A stretch of DNA of 64,000 bases from Buttiauxella noackiae ATCC 51607. GTDB taxonomy: Bacteria > Pseudomonadota > Gammaproteobacteria > Enterobacterales > Enterobacteriaceae. A model generated the notes under the pieces. That model saw only the letters and a program-made list of their open reading frames with translations, ran no database searches and was not told the origin of the DNA. The stretch is taken from NCBI RefSeq assembly GCF_001654865.1, contig NZ_LXEO01000049.1, positions 124,001-188,000 on the forward strand, written 5' to 3'. The position numbers and the translations under genes are program-made. Positions 48,302-56,684 of this stretch are shown here, in pieces (positions within the stretch are counted from its first letter, which is position 1; the number at the start of each line of letters is the position of its first letter).

Positions 48302-48397
48302 TCAGAATTACTAGAGACTGACGAGGTGATATTCCCGGAGGGACTGACAACGATTTTGGAGGATTTAGTAGATGATGAAAAATCAGAGAGTTAAAAA

Positions 48398-48431
48398 TGG
48401 AAAAGGTGGGCTACCGTGAAGCTTGCCCACC
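48398..48431 (-). terminator. Terminator after yajD
   Basis: Minus-strand stem GGTGGGC/GCCCACC followed by TTTTCC, 7 bases past the yajD stop. Confidence 0.85.
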
Positions 48432-48437
48432 TGATGC

Positions 48438-48785
48438 CTACTTCTTCTTATTAAGCATCGACTTTAAATCTGCAAACGGATTGTAGGTCGCTTCGCCCAC
48501 ATCTTTTTGGGCATCTTCGCCCGCGACTACGGTTGTGCCGTATTGGTCAGCCTCGGTGTACTTTGAGTGCTCATGATCGTGGCAATACAGGCACAGAAGT
48601 TCCCAGTTGCTACCATCTTCCGGGTTATTGGTGTGGTCGTGATCGATATGGTGAACCGTCAGCTCGCGCAAGTTGGAGTAAACAAACTCACGCGAACAAC
48701 GCCCGCACACCCACGGATAGATCTTTAATGCTTTCTCACGATAGCCGCTTTCCAGCCGCGTGTAGTTTTTCGGGATAAGTGCCAT
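48438..48785 (-). CDS. yajD: HNH nuclease-family protein YajD
   Basis: 115 residues, nearly identical to E. coli YajD. The HNH motif is visible: VHHIDHDHTNNPEDGSNWEL followed by LCLYCHDHEH, plus a CxxC zinc pair (CGRCSREF). Function unknown. In E. coli yajD is far from fhlA; here it sits directly downstream of fhlA in the same direction. Confidence 0.93.
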   Translation of the reverse strand: MALIPKNYTRLESGYREKALKIYPWVCGRCSREFVYSNLRELTVHHIDHDHTNNPEDGSNWELLCLYCHDHEHSKYTEADQYGTTVVAGEDAQKDVGEATYNPFADLKSMLNKKK

Positions 48786-48823
48786 GGTTGATACCTGGTA
48801 GAAAATATAGGGTTATAACTAGT

Positions 48824-50908
48824 TTATATCCCCTCTTTATCAATCCCCAAGCGCTTCATACGCGAAAGCAAGGTTGTGCGTTTTAATCCCAATCGCTGTG
48901 CTGCGCCACGTGGGCCTGCAACCACACCGTTAGTCTCTTTCAACACACGCAAAATTCTCTGTGCCTCATCTTCACCTTCACGAAACTCTTCACTTGCCAC
49001 CATCTGCATCGGTTTTTCTTCTGGCTGGAGATACTCCATTTCAGGCAAGGAAAGATGCAGCACATTGCCGCGGGTTAACAACACCGCGCGTTCAATCACG
49101 TTCTCCAGCTCACGCACGTTACCCGGCCAATCCATACGGCTCAGGGCACGCAGGGTTTCAGCAGGAATACTGTCGATATTGCGGTTCATGCGATGAGCAA
49201 TTTTGAAGGTGAAAGATTTCACCAACAGCGGAATATCTTCCGGACGTTCCCGCAGTGGCGGCAACATAATAGGGAACACATTCAGGCGATAATAGAGATC
49301 GCTTCGGAATTCACGCTCATTCACCATCTCTTTCAGATTACGGTTGGTGGCGGCAATCAGGCGTACATCGACCTGCTGAACTTTATTGCTGCCAAGGCGC
49401 TCAAATTCCTGCTCCTGTAACACGCGCAGAAGCTTGGGCTGTAACTCCAGTGGCATATCACCAACTTCATCAAGGAACAGCGAGCTTTTATCTGCCAGTT
49501 CAAAACGCCCGATACGCTGAGTGTTTGCGCCGGTAAATGCACCGCGCTCATGTCCAAACAAGTCGCTTTCCAGCAAACCAGCCGGCATCGCCGCACAGTT
49601 AATTTTCACCATACGACGGCTGTTGCGCTCGCTCAGATTGTGAATGGCTCGAGCGATCAGCTCTTTACCCGTACCTGTTTCTCCCAGAATCAACACGGTA
49701 CTGTCGCTTTTCGCCACCATTTCAACCTGTTTGAGCACATTCGACATCACGTCGCTGCGGCCAATAATCTCACCAAAATCACTGGCAACATTATTGATTT
49801 GCTCGGTGAGATAGAGGTTCTCATCCACCAGATTTTCTTTCAGGCGATTAATTTCCTGGTACGCCAGCGCGTTATCAACCGCGATGGCGATACGCTCCGC
49901 TATCTGGCGCAGAAGTTTGAGGTTTTGCGGCGTGAACACGCCCGCCTCGCACTGTGCCAGTTTTAAAACACCGAGCATGTTGTTGCCGAAAGTCAGCGGC
50001 AGCAAGCACAGGGTCTGGATTTGGTTACCCCACATTTCAAACAACATACGCTCGTAGGGCGCAAGTTGATCACCGTGATGCAGATTCAATAGCAGCATTT
50101 CACCGCTTTTGAATACCCGTTCAGAAAGTGTCCCGGCTAAAGCGACATCACTCTGATCGTGGATTGGCGACTGTTCTTTCACAAAATGGGTGGAATAGAC
50201 GGTAAGGCGATCTTTGCGGTTTCCGCGTAGCACGATACTTATCGAGTCTATCGAGAAATAGTGATGAATCTCGTTGCCGATTTCGCTTATCAGTTCATCA
50301 AGATCGAGCTTAGAAAGTACCGCGTTTGTTACTGCAACCAGGATACGGAAATCGTCACGTTCGCGGCACAGTTGTTGGTAACCAAGGTTTGAGTCGATAC
50401 GGTTCTGGATTTGTTCCGCAGCCAGAGCCACAACATGGGCCAGGGTATGCATGCGGTTGAGTTCTTTATCCGTCCACGCGATATCGTTGTCGCGAATAAA
50501 TTCGCAGCCACCAAAGATTTTCCCTTCTGCGGCCAGCGGCAGCAGACAGTAACGGCCAAAAGGTGCGTATAACTCAAGGTTCATCACCTGCGGCCAGGTA
50601 TCATTGAACTCTTCCTGCGTACAAATCAGCGCTTCCGGGCGCGAAAGCACACGCCGCACCGGCCCATTGGCCAGTACCATTTCATCTTCGTAATGCAGTT
50701 CTTTGCCGTGTTTGTCCATGCCATAGAAGGCCACGCGCTGATGTAGCGGATGATAAAGCAGAATATTCACTCTGTTCGCCAGCGCACCTTGTTCCGCCAA
50801 TTGAGTCAGGCAATTGGCAAGCGCCGGGAGATCAGGTTGCTGCAACAAGGTACGCGTAATATCGAATAGACCCTGCTGCCCGAGATCGCTCATCGGTGTG
50901 TATGGCAT
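48824..50908 (-). CDS. fhlA: Formate hydrogenlyase transcriptional activator FhlA
   Basis: 694 residues (E. coli 692). Two GAF-type formate-sensing regions (1-380) are followed by an AAA+ sigma-54 activation domain with Walker A GETGTGKE, the sigma-54 contact loop ERGAFTGA and Walker B LFLDEVGDM, and a C-terminal Fis-type helix-turn-helix (AQRLGLKRTTLLSRMKRLG). It binds formate and activates the hyc and hyp operons and fdhF. It lies downstream of hypE behind a terminator hairpin, so part of its expression depends on read-through or its own promoter. Confidence 0.97.
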   Translation of the reverse strand: MPYTPMSDLGQQGLFDITRTLLQQPDLPALANCLTQLAEQGALANRVNILLYHPLHQRVAFYGMDKHGKELHYEDEMVLANGPVRRVLSRPEALICTQEEFNDTWPQVMNLELYAPFGRYCLLPLAAEGKIFGGCEFIRDNDIAWTDKELNRMHTLAHVVALAAEQIQNRIDSNLGYQQLCRERDDFRILVAVTNAVLSKLDLDELISEIGNEIHHYFSIDSISIVLRGNRKDRLTVYSTHFVKEQSPIHDQSDVALAGTLSERVFKSGEMLLLNLHHGDQLAPYERMLFEMWGNQIQTLCLLPLTFGNNMLGVLKLAQCEAGVFTPQNLKLLRQIAERIAIAVDNALAYQEINRLKENLVDENLYLTEQINNVASDFGEIIGRSDVMSNVLKQVEMVAKSDSTVLILGETGTGKELIARAIHNLSERNSRRMVKINCAAMPAGLLESDLFGHERGAFTGANTQRIGRFELADKSSLFLDEVGDMPLELQPKLLRVLQEQEFERLGSNKVQQVDVRLIAATNRNLKEMVNEREFRSDLYYRLNVFPIMLPPLRERPEDIPLLVKSFTFKIAHRMNRNIDSIPAETLRALSRMDWPGNVRELENVIERAVLLTRGNVLHLSLPEMEYLQPEEKPMQMVASEEFREGEDEAQRILRVLKETNGVVAGPRGAAQRLGLKRTTLLSRMKRLGIDKEGI

Positions 50909-50917
50909 TTTGCTTAT

Positions 50918-50947
50918 CCAAAAAATAGACCCGGTAAATTACCGGGT
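50918..50947 (-). terminator. Terminator-like hairpin between hypE and fhlA
   Basis: Minus-strand ACCCGGTAATTTACCGGGT folds on itself and is followed by CTATTTTTT. It ends only about 10 bases before the fhlA ATG, so it should limit read-through from hypE. Confidence 0.75.
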
Positions 50948-51023
50948 AGGGAATATGTTTATCATACAATTGGCGCTCAACGCTTAGTGTAGCCAGGGCG
51001 GTACACAGCGCTCTTGGCTTAGG

Positions 51024-52034
51024 TCAACAAATGCGTGGTAGCGGCTCTGAATGCGGCAAGTCTAATGTCCGTTTTACACCATATAGCCCGGTGACACGTA
51101 CTCCTTTACGTTCTACTACATCACCAATAATTGCCGCATCTCTCCCTAAAGGATGAGCACGCAGTGCAGTAAGCACCGCTTCAGCAGATTCGCGCTGTAC
51201 TGCGATAACCAGTTTACCTTCGTTGGCAAAATTAAGCGCATCAAGACCAAGCAATTCACAAACACCACGCACCGCTGGGTTTAACGGCAGCTGGCTTTCA
51301 GCCACTTCCATTCCACAACCACACGACGCGGCAAACTCATGCAGTACAGCATTCACGCCGCCGCGCGTCGCATCGCGCAGCGCTTTAACGCCGGGAATAT
51401 TCAGCAGTGGAACGATTAGTGGTGCCAGCACCGCGCAGTCACTGACCAGCGCACCTTCAAGCCCCAGCGATTCACGCAGGTTAAGGATAGTCGCTCCGTG
51501 GTCGCCCAGCGTTCCGCTGACGATCAACACATCGCCAGCGCTAATTTGCTGTGCGCCCCAGTTCAGGCCCGTAGGAATCGCACCAATCCCCGCCGTGTTG
51601 ATAAACAGTTTATCTGCCGCGCCACGCTGCACGACTTTGGTATCACCGGTAACCACCGCGATGCCCGCCGCTTTTGCGGTAGCCGCCATACTGGTAACCA
51701 CATGCTCCAGCGTTTCAAGCGGCAATCCTTCCTCAAGGATAAACCCGCACGATAACCAGCGCGGGGTTGCACCACTGACTGCTACGTCGTTTGCCGTCCC
51801 GCAAATGGCTAACTTACCGATATCACCGCCGGGGAAAAAGAGTGGGTCGATAACATAGCTGTCGGTTGAAAATGCCAGGCGATCGCCACTGGCGGTCAGT
51901 TCAGCCAGCGGTAAACGTGCCTGATCTTCTTGCTCAGCAAGCCAGGGATTATCAAACGCCTGCATAAACAAGTCTGCTACCAACTTTTGCATTGCCTGGC
52001 CGCCGCTGCCGTGGGCGAGTTCGATAGTTTTCAT
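51024..52034 (-). CDS. hypE: Hydrogenase maturation protein HypE
   Basis: 336 residues. It dehydrates a thiocarbamate on its C-terminal cysteine to form the cyanide ligands of the NiFe site. The essential C-terminus PRIC is intact, as are the ATP-binding N-terminus (ELAHGSGGQAMQKL) and the GDTKVV block. In E. coli it directly follows hypD; here 86 bases with two REP units separate them. Confidence 0.97.
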   Translation of the reverse strand: MKTIELAHGSGGQAMQKLVADLFMQAFDNPWLAEQEDQARLPLAELTASGDRLAFSTDSYVIDPLFFPGGDIGKLAICGTANDVAVSGATPRWLSCGFILEEGLPLETLEHVVTSMAATAKAAGIAVVTGDTKVVQRGAADKLFINTAGIGAIPTGLNWGAQQISAGDVLIVSGTLGDHGATILNLRESLGLEGALVSDCAVLAPLIVPLLNIPGVKALRDATRGGVNAVLHEFAASCGCGMEVAESQLPLNPAVRGVCELLGLDALNFANEGKLVIAVQRESAEAVLTALRAHPLGRDAAIIGDVVERKGVRVTGLYGVKRTLDLPHSEPLPRIC

Positions 52035-52045
52035 GATTTTTACCT

Positions 52046-52115
52046 GTGTCGGATGACGCTGCGCTTATCCGACCTACACGCTAATCGTAGGGTGGATAAG
52101 CGCAGCGTCATCCAC
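52046..52115. repeat. REP pair (BIME) between hypD and hypE
   Basis: Two units in opposite orientation share the core GGATGACGCTGCGCTTATCC and its complement (52050-52072 and 52091-52114). It sits inside the hyp operon. Confidence 0.9.
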
Positions 52116-52120
52116 CATTT

Positions 52121-53245
52121 TTAGACTTCAGATTCCTGGCTGCGATATTGATACCAGGCAGCACATGCCCCTTCAGATGACACCATCAGTGCGCCAAAGG
52201 CATTTTGTGGATTACAGGTTTTACCAAACATCGGACATTGATGCGGTTTGCAGCGCCCGGTGAGCACATCGCCACAGCGGGCAAGCGGGTCGTCATACAC
52301 CTGTTGCGGTGCAGGTTTAAAATGCTCTTCCGCATCAAACTGACGATAGTCATCGGTGAGCAGCACGCCGGAATCGCTGATAGTACCAAGCCCCCGCCAT
52401 TCAGCATCACCACGCACGGTAAAGACGTCTGCAATAGATTCCTGCGCAAGTCTATTACCGGCATCCGGCACCACACGTTTGTATTGGTTTTCCACCTTAC
52501 TGTGTTGATGGATTTTTTGCTCCACCAGCATCACTACGCCTTGCAGCAAATCCAGTGGTTCAAAACCGGCAACCACCAGCGGACGCTGATGCTCGGTGGC
52601 AATAAAGTCATAGGCTTCAGTGCCAATCACCATACTGACGTGGCCAGGAGCCAGGAAAGCATCAATGCCGTTATCCGGCTGCTCCAACAAACTACGCAAC
52701 GTTGGAATAAGCGTAATGTGCTGACAGAAAAAGTAAAAATTATTGATACCCTGCGCTTTCGCCTGTTTGAGCGTAATAGCAGTGGTCGGCATCGTTGTTT
52801 CAAAACCGAGGCCAAAAAATACCACTTTGCGGTCCGGGTTCTGGCTTGCAATTGCGAGAGCGTCCATTGGCGAGTAAACCACACGCACATCCGCGCCACG
52901 CGCTTTCGCCTGCATCAGTGAACCGTTTTTACCCGGCACACGCATCGCATCGCCAAAAGTGCAAAAAATGACTTCCGGGTGGCTGGCGATTTCGATACAG
53001 GCATCAATGCGGCCCATCGGTAACACACAGACCGGGCAGCCCGGGCCATGGATAAACTCAATGTTTTCTGGCAGCAGTTGGTCAAGGCCAAACTTAAAGA
53101 TAGCGTGAGTATGCCCGCCACAGACTTCCATAATGCGCAGCGGGCGCTCGGCGGTGTAAGTTAGTTTTGGCGCACGCTCACGCAGCACATCAATAAGCTG
53201 CATGACTTTTTCTGGCGCGCGGTATTCGTCAACAAAATGCATCAT
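52121..53245 (-). CDS. hypD: Hydrogenase maturation protein HypD
   Basis: 374 residues (E. coli 373). Iron-sulfur scaffold that, with HypC, assembles Fe(CN)2CO. Conserved motifs are [14 protein letters not shown] (catalytic CGGHTH), [10 protein letters not shown] and a C-terminal cysteine set ([18 protein letters not shown]) for the 4Fe-4S cluster. It overlaps hypC by 4 bases. Confidence 0.97.
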   Translation of the reverse strand: MMHFVDEYRAPEKVMQLIDVLRERAPKLTYTAERPLRIMEVCGGHTHAIFKFGLDQLLPENIEFIHGPGCPVCVLPMGRIDACIEIASHPEVIFCTFGDAMRVPGKNGSLMQAKARGADVRVVYSPMDALAIASQNPDRKVVFFGLGFETTMPTTAITLKQAKAQGINNFYFFCQHITLIPTLRSLLEQPDNGIDAFLAPGHVSMVIGTEAYDFIATEHQRPLVVAGFEPLDLLQGVVMLVEQKIHQHSKVENQYKRVVPDAGNRLAQESIADVFTVRGDAEWRGLGTISDSGVLLTDDYRQFDAEEHFKPAPQQVYDDPLARCGDVLTGRCKPHQCPMFGKTCNPQNAFGALMVSSEGACAAWYQYRSQESEV

Positions 53246-53502
53246 CCGCGTTCTTCCCCAAACAGCAGGCCGCCAACATCGGGCTCCACTTCGAACATGT
53301 TTTGCAGGGCATCTAAAGTGTCGCGGGCTTCGGCTTCATCAATAATCGCCATCGCAAAACCAACATGAACCAGCACCCACTGGCCGATTTGCGCATCGCC
53401 CACCAGCATCAGGTTTACATCGCGTTTGATACCACACACATCTACTTTGGCGCTGCCGTCTGGCAGTTTTTCAACAATTTGGCCCGGAATGCCTATGCAC
53501 AT
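53242..53502 (-). CDS. hypC: Hydrogenase maturation chaperone HypC
   Basis: 86 residues. The essential N-terminal cysteine follows Met (MCIGIPGQI), with the conserved [11 protein letters not shown] block. It carries the Fe(CN)2CO unit from HypD to the HycE precursor. It overlaps hypB by 10 bases and hypD by 4. Confidence 0.96.
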   Translation of the reverse strand: MCIGIPGQIVEKLPDGSAKVDVCGIKRDVNLMLVGDAQIGQWVLVHVGFAMAIIDEAEARDTLDALQNMFEVEPDVGGLLFGEERG

Positions 53503-54356
53503 CGTTGTGTCTCCAGCCAGTTAAGCCACTCATCCATACCTTCTCCGCTAGTCGCAGAAACCAGCAGGATTTCAATATTCGGATTCACCTGGCGGGCATA
53601 GTCGAGGCACTTATCAACATCGAACTGCAAATAGGGCAGCAGGTCGATTTTATTGAGCAGCATTAACGAAGAGGCGGCAAACATATGCGGATACTTCAGC
53701 GGCTTGTCTTCGCCCTCAGTCACCGAAAGTACCGCCACTTTATGGCGTTCGCCGAGATCAAAGCTCGCCGGGCACACCAGGTTGCCGACGTTCTCAATAA
53801 ACAGAATCCCGTTACGCTCAAGCGGCAGTCGTTGCATGGCATCGCGAATCATCTGCGCGTCAAGATGGCAGCCTTTACCGGTATTCACCTGAATCGCTGG
53901 CGTGCCGGTGGCGCGAATCCGGGCGGCGTCGTTCACGGTTTGCTGGTCGCCTTCAATTACGGCGCAAGATACACGCCCGTGCAGACGTTTTAAGCTTTCA
54001 GTCAGCAATGTGGTTTTGCCGGAACCCGGGCTTGAAACCAGGTTCAGCACCAGTTGTTGCTGTTTGGCAAACTGCTCACGGTTATAAGCGGCGAGCTGGT
54101 TATTTTTATCCAGCACGTTAAGTTCGATTTCCAGCATACGGCGCTGGGTCATACCCGGCGCATGAGTGCCTGCAGCACCGTGACCATAATGCAGATCGCC
54201 CTGCTCGTCTGCAGTTGGGGCAAATTTGACGCCGGTGATTTGCATCGTTGCGCGTGCTGCTGGCGCGAAAGGTGCGCTACGGAAACCAGAGTGCGGATTG
54301 CGCTCGTCGCCTTCTATATACAAGTTGCCTTCAGCGCAACCACAAGTACTACACAT
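53493..54356 (-). CDS. hypB: Hydrogenase nickel-insertion GTPase HypB
   Basis: 287 residues. It has the N-terminal high-affinity nickel site CSTCGC, Walker [12 protein letters not shown], the metal-site region [13 protein letters not shown] and NKIDLLPY for guanine. It inserts nickel with HypA. The ATG at 54356 matches E. coli; a frame extension to 54401 lies inside hypA and is rejected. It overlaps hypA by 8 bases. Confidence 0.96.
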   Translation of the reverse strand: MCSTCGCAEGNLYIEGDERNPHSGFRSAPFAPAARATMQITGVKFAPTADEQGDLHYGHGAAGTHAPGMTQRRMLEIELNVLDKNNQLAAYNREQFAKQQQLVLNLVSSPGSGKTTLLTESLKRLHGRVSCAVIEGDQQTVNDAARIRATGTPAIQVNTGKGCHLDAQMIRDAMQRLPLERNGILFIENVGNLVCPASFDLGERHKVAVLSVTEGEDKPLKYPHMFAASSLMLLNKIDLLPYLQFDVDKCLDYARQVNPNIEILLVSATSGEGMDEWLNWLETQRCA

Positions 54357-54708
54357 GATTCGTCTCCTCCACTTCCAGACGCTTAATCTGCACGCCATCA
54401 TCTGCCACTACGCGTAAATTGCTGCCTTCACACAGCGGACAGCGCCGCACCAGCTGAGTTAATAAGGTGATGTGTTGCTGGCAGTCGTAGCACCAGCACT
54501 CCGCTTCTTGCTGATGAATGTGAAGCTGGCAGCCTTCAGCTAATGTGTCGCGGCACACTAGTTCGAAACAGAACTCCAGCGCACTTTGCTCAACGCATGA
54601 GAAAGCGCCCACTTCCAGCCAAACACCTGTGACGCGAGTAGCGCCGTGCTGGCGGGCTTGAGCTTCAATGAGTTCCAGTGCGCGTTGGCAGAGGGTGATT
54701 TCGTGCAT
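54349..54708 (-). CDS. hypA: Hydrogenase nickel metallochaperone HypA
   Basis: 119 residues (E. coli 116). The nickel-binding MHE start (His2) and the zinc finger with two pairs of cysteines (CWCYDC and CPLC) are present. It delivers nickel to HycE with HypB. It has GGAGG upstream and is the first gene of the hyp operon, driven by the sigma-54 promoter at 54738-54754. Confidence 0.95.
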   Translation of the reverse strand: MHEITLCQRALELIEAQARQHGATRVTGVWLEVGAFSCVEQSALEFCFELVCRDTLAEGCQLHIHQQEAECWCYDCQQHITLLTQLVRRCPLCEGSNLRVVADDGVQIKRLEVEETNHV

Positions 54709-54737
54709 ATTGCCTCCGGGGATATCTGGGGAGAGTA

Positions 54738-54754
54738 ATGCAAGGATGATGCCA
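54738..54754 (-). promoter_or_regulatory. Sigma-54 promoter of the hyp operon
   Basis: Minus-strand TGGCAT-N5-TTGCAT with correct GG/GC spacing. The transcription start should be near 54727, about 20 bases before hypA. FhlA-dependent in E. coli. Confidence 0.8.
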
Positions 54755-54801
54755 GGAATTTGGCACTTGCCGTTGAGGGAGGTTAATTAGGTATGGTTGT
54801 G

Positions 54802-55341
54802 TTCCGTTCACCCGTAAGTTCTGCGTTCCTTTATAACTTTGCTAACGGTGAACGTGTCAGGGGGATTACGGCATCCCCTGACAACCCCGCCGCCCGGTTT
54901 TAAATTGCCGCTGCGCGGTAAACCCCAGCTTATCCCCAACGTTCACGGTCGTTCGCGACTCGCTCCCGGCGATCGCTCTCTTTCGCTGCTCCCGGCAGCT
55001 CAACCCTGACTTATGGGGAACACTGGGGCAATTTATACCGGGAACAGGGTCAAAACCGGCTCAGTGTCGTCTTTAGCCTTTGACGTTGACCTTTGATTCC
55101 GGCTTCAATCGCCTCCATTTTGACTTTAAGGCCGGGTCGAGCCGTCGGGAACGGCGAGAGGTTGTGATCGCCGGGAGCGAGTCACAACCGACCCTGGGAC
55201 TGAAAGGAAAAACGGAGGTTTACTGCGAAGCAGCGATTGATTTACCGGACGCCTGGATTATCAAGGGGTTGGCGTTAACCCCTTGATACGTTCACCGTTC
55301 ACTAATATATGTGGGAGCGGATAACTGTCGGGTGAACGGAA
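54802..55341. mobile_element. 540-bp non-coding inverted-repeat element (MITE-like) in the hyp-hyc gap
   Basis: Its ends are perfect 13-bp inverted repeats (TTCCGTTCACCCG at 54802-54814 and its complement at 55329-55341). Nested inside are an imperfect pair (AACGGTGAACGT at 54844 and its complement ending at 55299, 19 of 21 bases) and a perfect 18-bp pair (54957-54974 and 55166-55183). CCGGTTTTAAATTGCC near 54894 also has an inverted partner near 55027. No credible protein is encoded and no clear target duplication is seen. Mobility is inferred from structure; the E. coli gap here is much shorter. Confidence 0.55.
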
Positions 55342-55396
55342 AATCACCAGTCCAGGCATAAGCATAAACAACTCTGTCACTCCCCCGTCAAACATG

Positions 55397-55414
55397 ACGA
55401 AATGACATGTCATT
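55397..55414. promoter_or_regulatory. Candidate FhlA upstream activating site
   Basis: ACGAAATG (55397-55404) equals half of the FhlA core motif as I recall it, and overlaps a perfect 14-bp palindrome AATGACATGTCATT (55401-55414). It lies about 60 bases upstream of the hyc sigma-54 promoter. Confidence 0.45.
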
Positions 55415-55472
55415 CCTGTGGCTATTTGCACCTTATTAATACAAAAACCAATTATTTCAATGCAATACAATA

Positions 55473-55489
55473 TTGGCACGAAACGTGCT
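55473..55489 (+). promoter_or_regulatory. Sigma-54 promoter of the hyc operon
   Basis: TTGGCACG-N4-GTGCT with GG and GC pairs at the correct spacing; one mismatch at -12. Start expected near 55500, 26 bases before hycA. Confidence 0.82.
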
Positions 55490-55525
55490 CTGTAGACGCA
55501 ACAGCAAAAACAGAGTGATTTAATA

Positions 55526-55981
55526 ATGAACATTTGGGAACTGAGCGAAAAAGCCGAATACATTGCCGACAAGCACCAACGCTTGCTCACGCAGTGGCAA
55601 CATTACTGCAATAGCTTGATTCAGGGCATCACCCTTTCTAAAGCGAAACTGCATCACGCCGTAGGGTGCAATCCTGATGATTCCCTGCGCTTCTTCTTAT
55701 TTGACCATTTCGTCATTCACGTACGCCTCGCCGAAGGCTTCAACAGCCACACCATCGAGTACTACGTTGAGAAGCGTAACGGTGAAGATAGAGTCTTGAT
55801 TGCTAAAGCAATCCTCGATGACGAAGGCCGCGTAGACAACAGCATCAACAACCGTAGCCGCGACGATGTGCTCGATCATTACCTCGAAAAAATTCGCCCG
55901 GTATACGAAAGCCTGTACAGCGCGGTTAACACCGATACCCCGGTATCGATGGGACAGCTGCAACAAAGCGCCCAGGCCTGA
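55526..55981 (+). CDS. hycA: Formate hydrogenlyase regulatory protein HycA
   Basis: 151 residues (E. coli 153), similar from NIWELSEKAEYIADKHQRLL onward. HycA counteracts FhlA and lowers hyc and fdhF transcription. First gene of the hyc operon; a 97-base gap precedes hycB. The ribosome-binding site is weak. Confidence 0.93.
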   Translation: MNIWELSEKAEYIADKHQRLLTQWQHYCNSLIQGITLSKAKLHHAVGCNPDDSLRFFLFDHFVIHVRLAEGFNSHTIEYYVEKRNGEDRVLIAKAILDDEGRVDNSINNRSRDDVLDHYLEKIRPVYESLYSAVNTDTPVSMGQLQQSAQA

Positions 55982-56078
55982 TAGCCATGTTGGGTGTCGA
56001 AAACTGTCGAAACGACAGCCTTCGGCACGGTTTCGTCAAAAATGATGATAATGATCTGCCTTCTTTAAGGATGACTTG

Positions 56079-56684
56079 GTGAACCGCTTTATAATCGCCG
56101 ACTCCAAACTTTGCATGGGTTGCCATACCTGTGAGGCGGCTTGCTCTGAAACGCACCGTCTGCATGGCCTGCAATCCATGCCTCGCCTGAAAGTGATGCG
56201 TGACGCGAATGATTCCGCGCCGCAAATGTGCCATCAGTGCGAAGACGCGCCTTGTGCAGGCGTCTGCCCGGCTAATGCCATCACCCGCATCAATGGTGCG
56301 GTGCAGCTCAATGAAAGCCTGTGCGTAAGCTGCAAACTGTGCGCTATTGCCTGCCCATTCGGCTCTATCGAATTCTCCGGCAGCCGCCCGATTCATATTC
56401 CGGCAAATGCTAACAGCCCGAAAGCGCCACCTGCGCCTCCGGCACCTGCTCGCGTCAGTACGCTTATTGACTGGGTGCCAGGTGTTCGCGCCATCGCTGT
56501 GAAATGCGACCTGTGCAGTTTCGATGAAGATGGCCCGGCGTGTGTTCGCACCTGCCCAACCAAAGCTTTGCGCGTGGTTGATAACAACGACATTGCCAAA
56601 TCAAGCAAACGTAAACGTGAACTGACTCTGGGCGCGACGCTTGGCGATCTCACTGCGTTTACCCAGCCAGAGGTAAAAAAATGA
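56079..56684 (+). CDS. hycB: Formate hydrogenlyase iron-sulfur subunit HycB
   Basis: 201 residues. Four 4Fe-4S clusters are suggested by cysteine runs CMGCHTCEAACSETH, CHQCEDAPCAGVCP, CVSCKLCAIACPFG and CDLCSFDEDGPACVRTCP. It passes electrons from formate dehydrogenase H into the complex. I use the GTG at 56079, matching the E. coli start NRFIIADS, with AAGGA upstream; a TTG one codon earlier is possible. It overlaps hycC by 4 bases. Confidence 0.96.
   Translation: MNRFIIADSKLCMGCHTCEAACSETHRLHGLQSMPRLKVMRDANDSAPQMCHQCEDAPCAGVCPANAITRINGAVQLNESLCVSCKLCAIACPFGSIEFSGSRPIHIPANANSPKAPPAPPAPARVSTLIDWVPGVRAIAVKCDLCSFDEDGPACVRTCPTKALRVVDNNDIAKSSKRKRELTLGATLGDLTAFTQPEVKK

Noticed and set aside
55080-55286. 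68-codon open frame in the hyp-hyc gap
   Set aside because: It lies inside the inverted-repeat element, has no ribosome-binding site, and its sequence is explained by the internal repeats.
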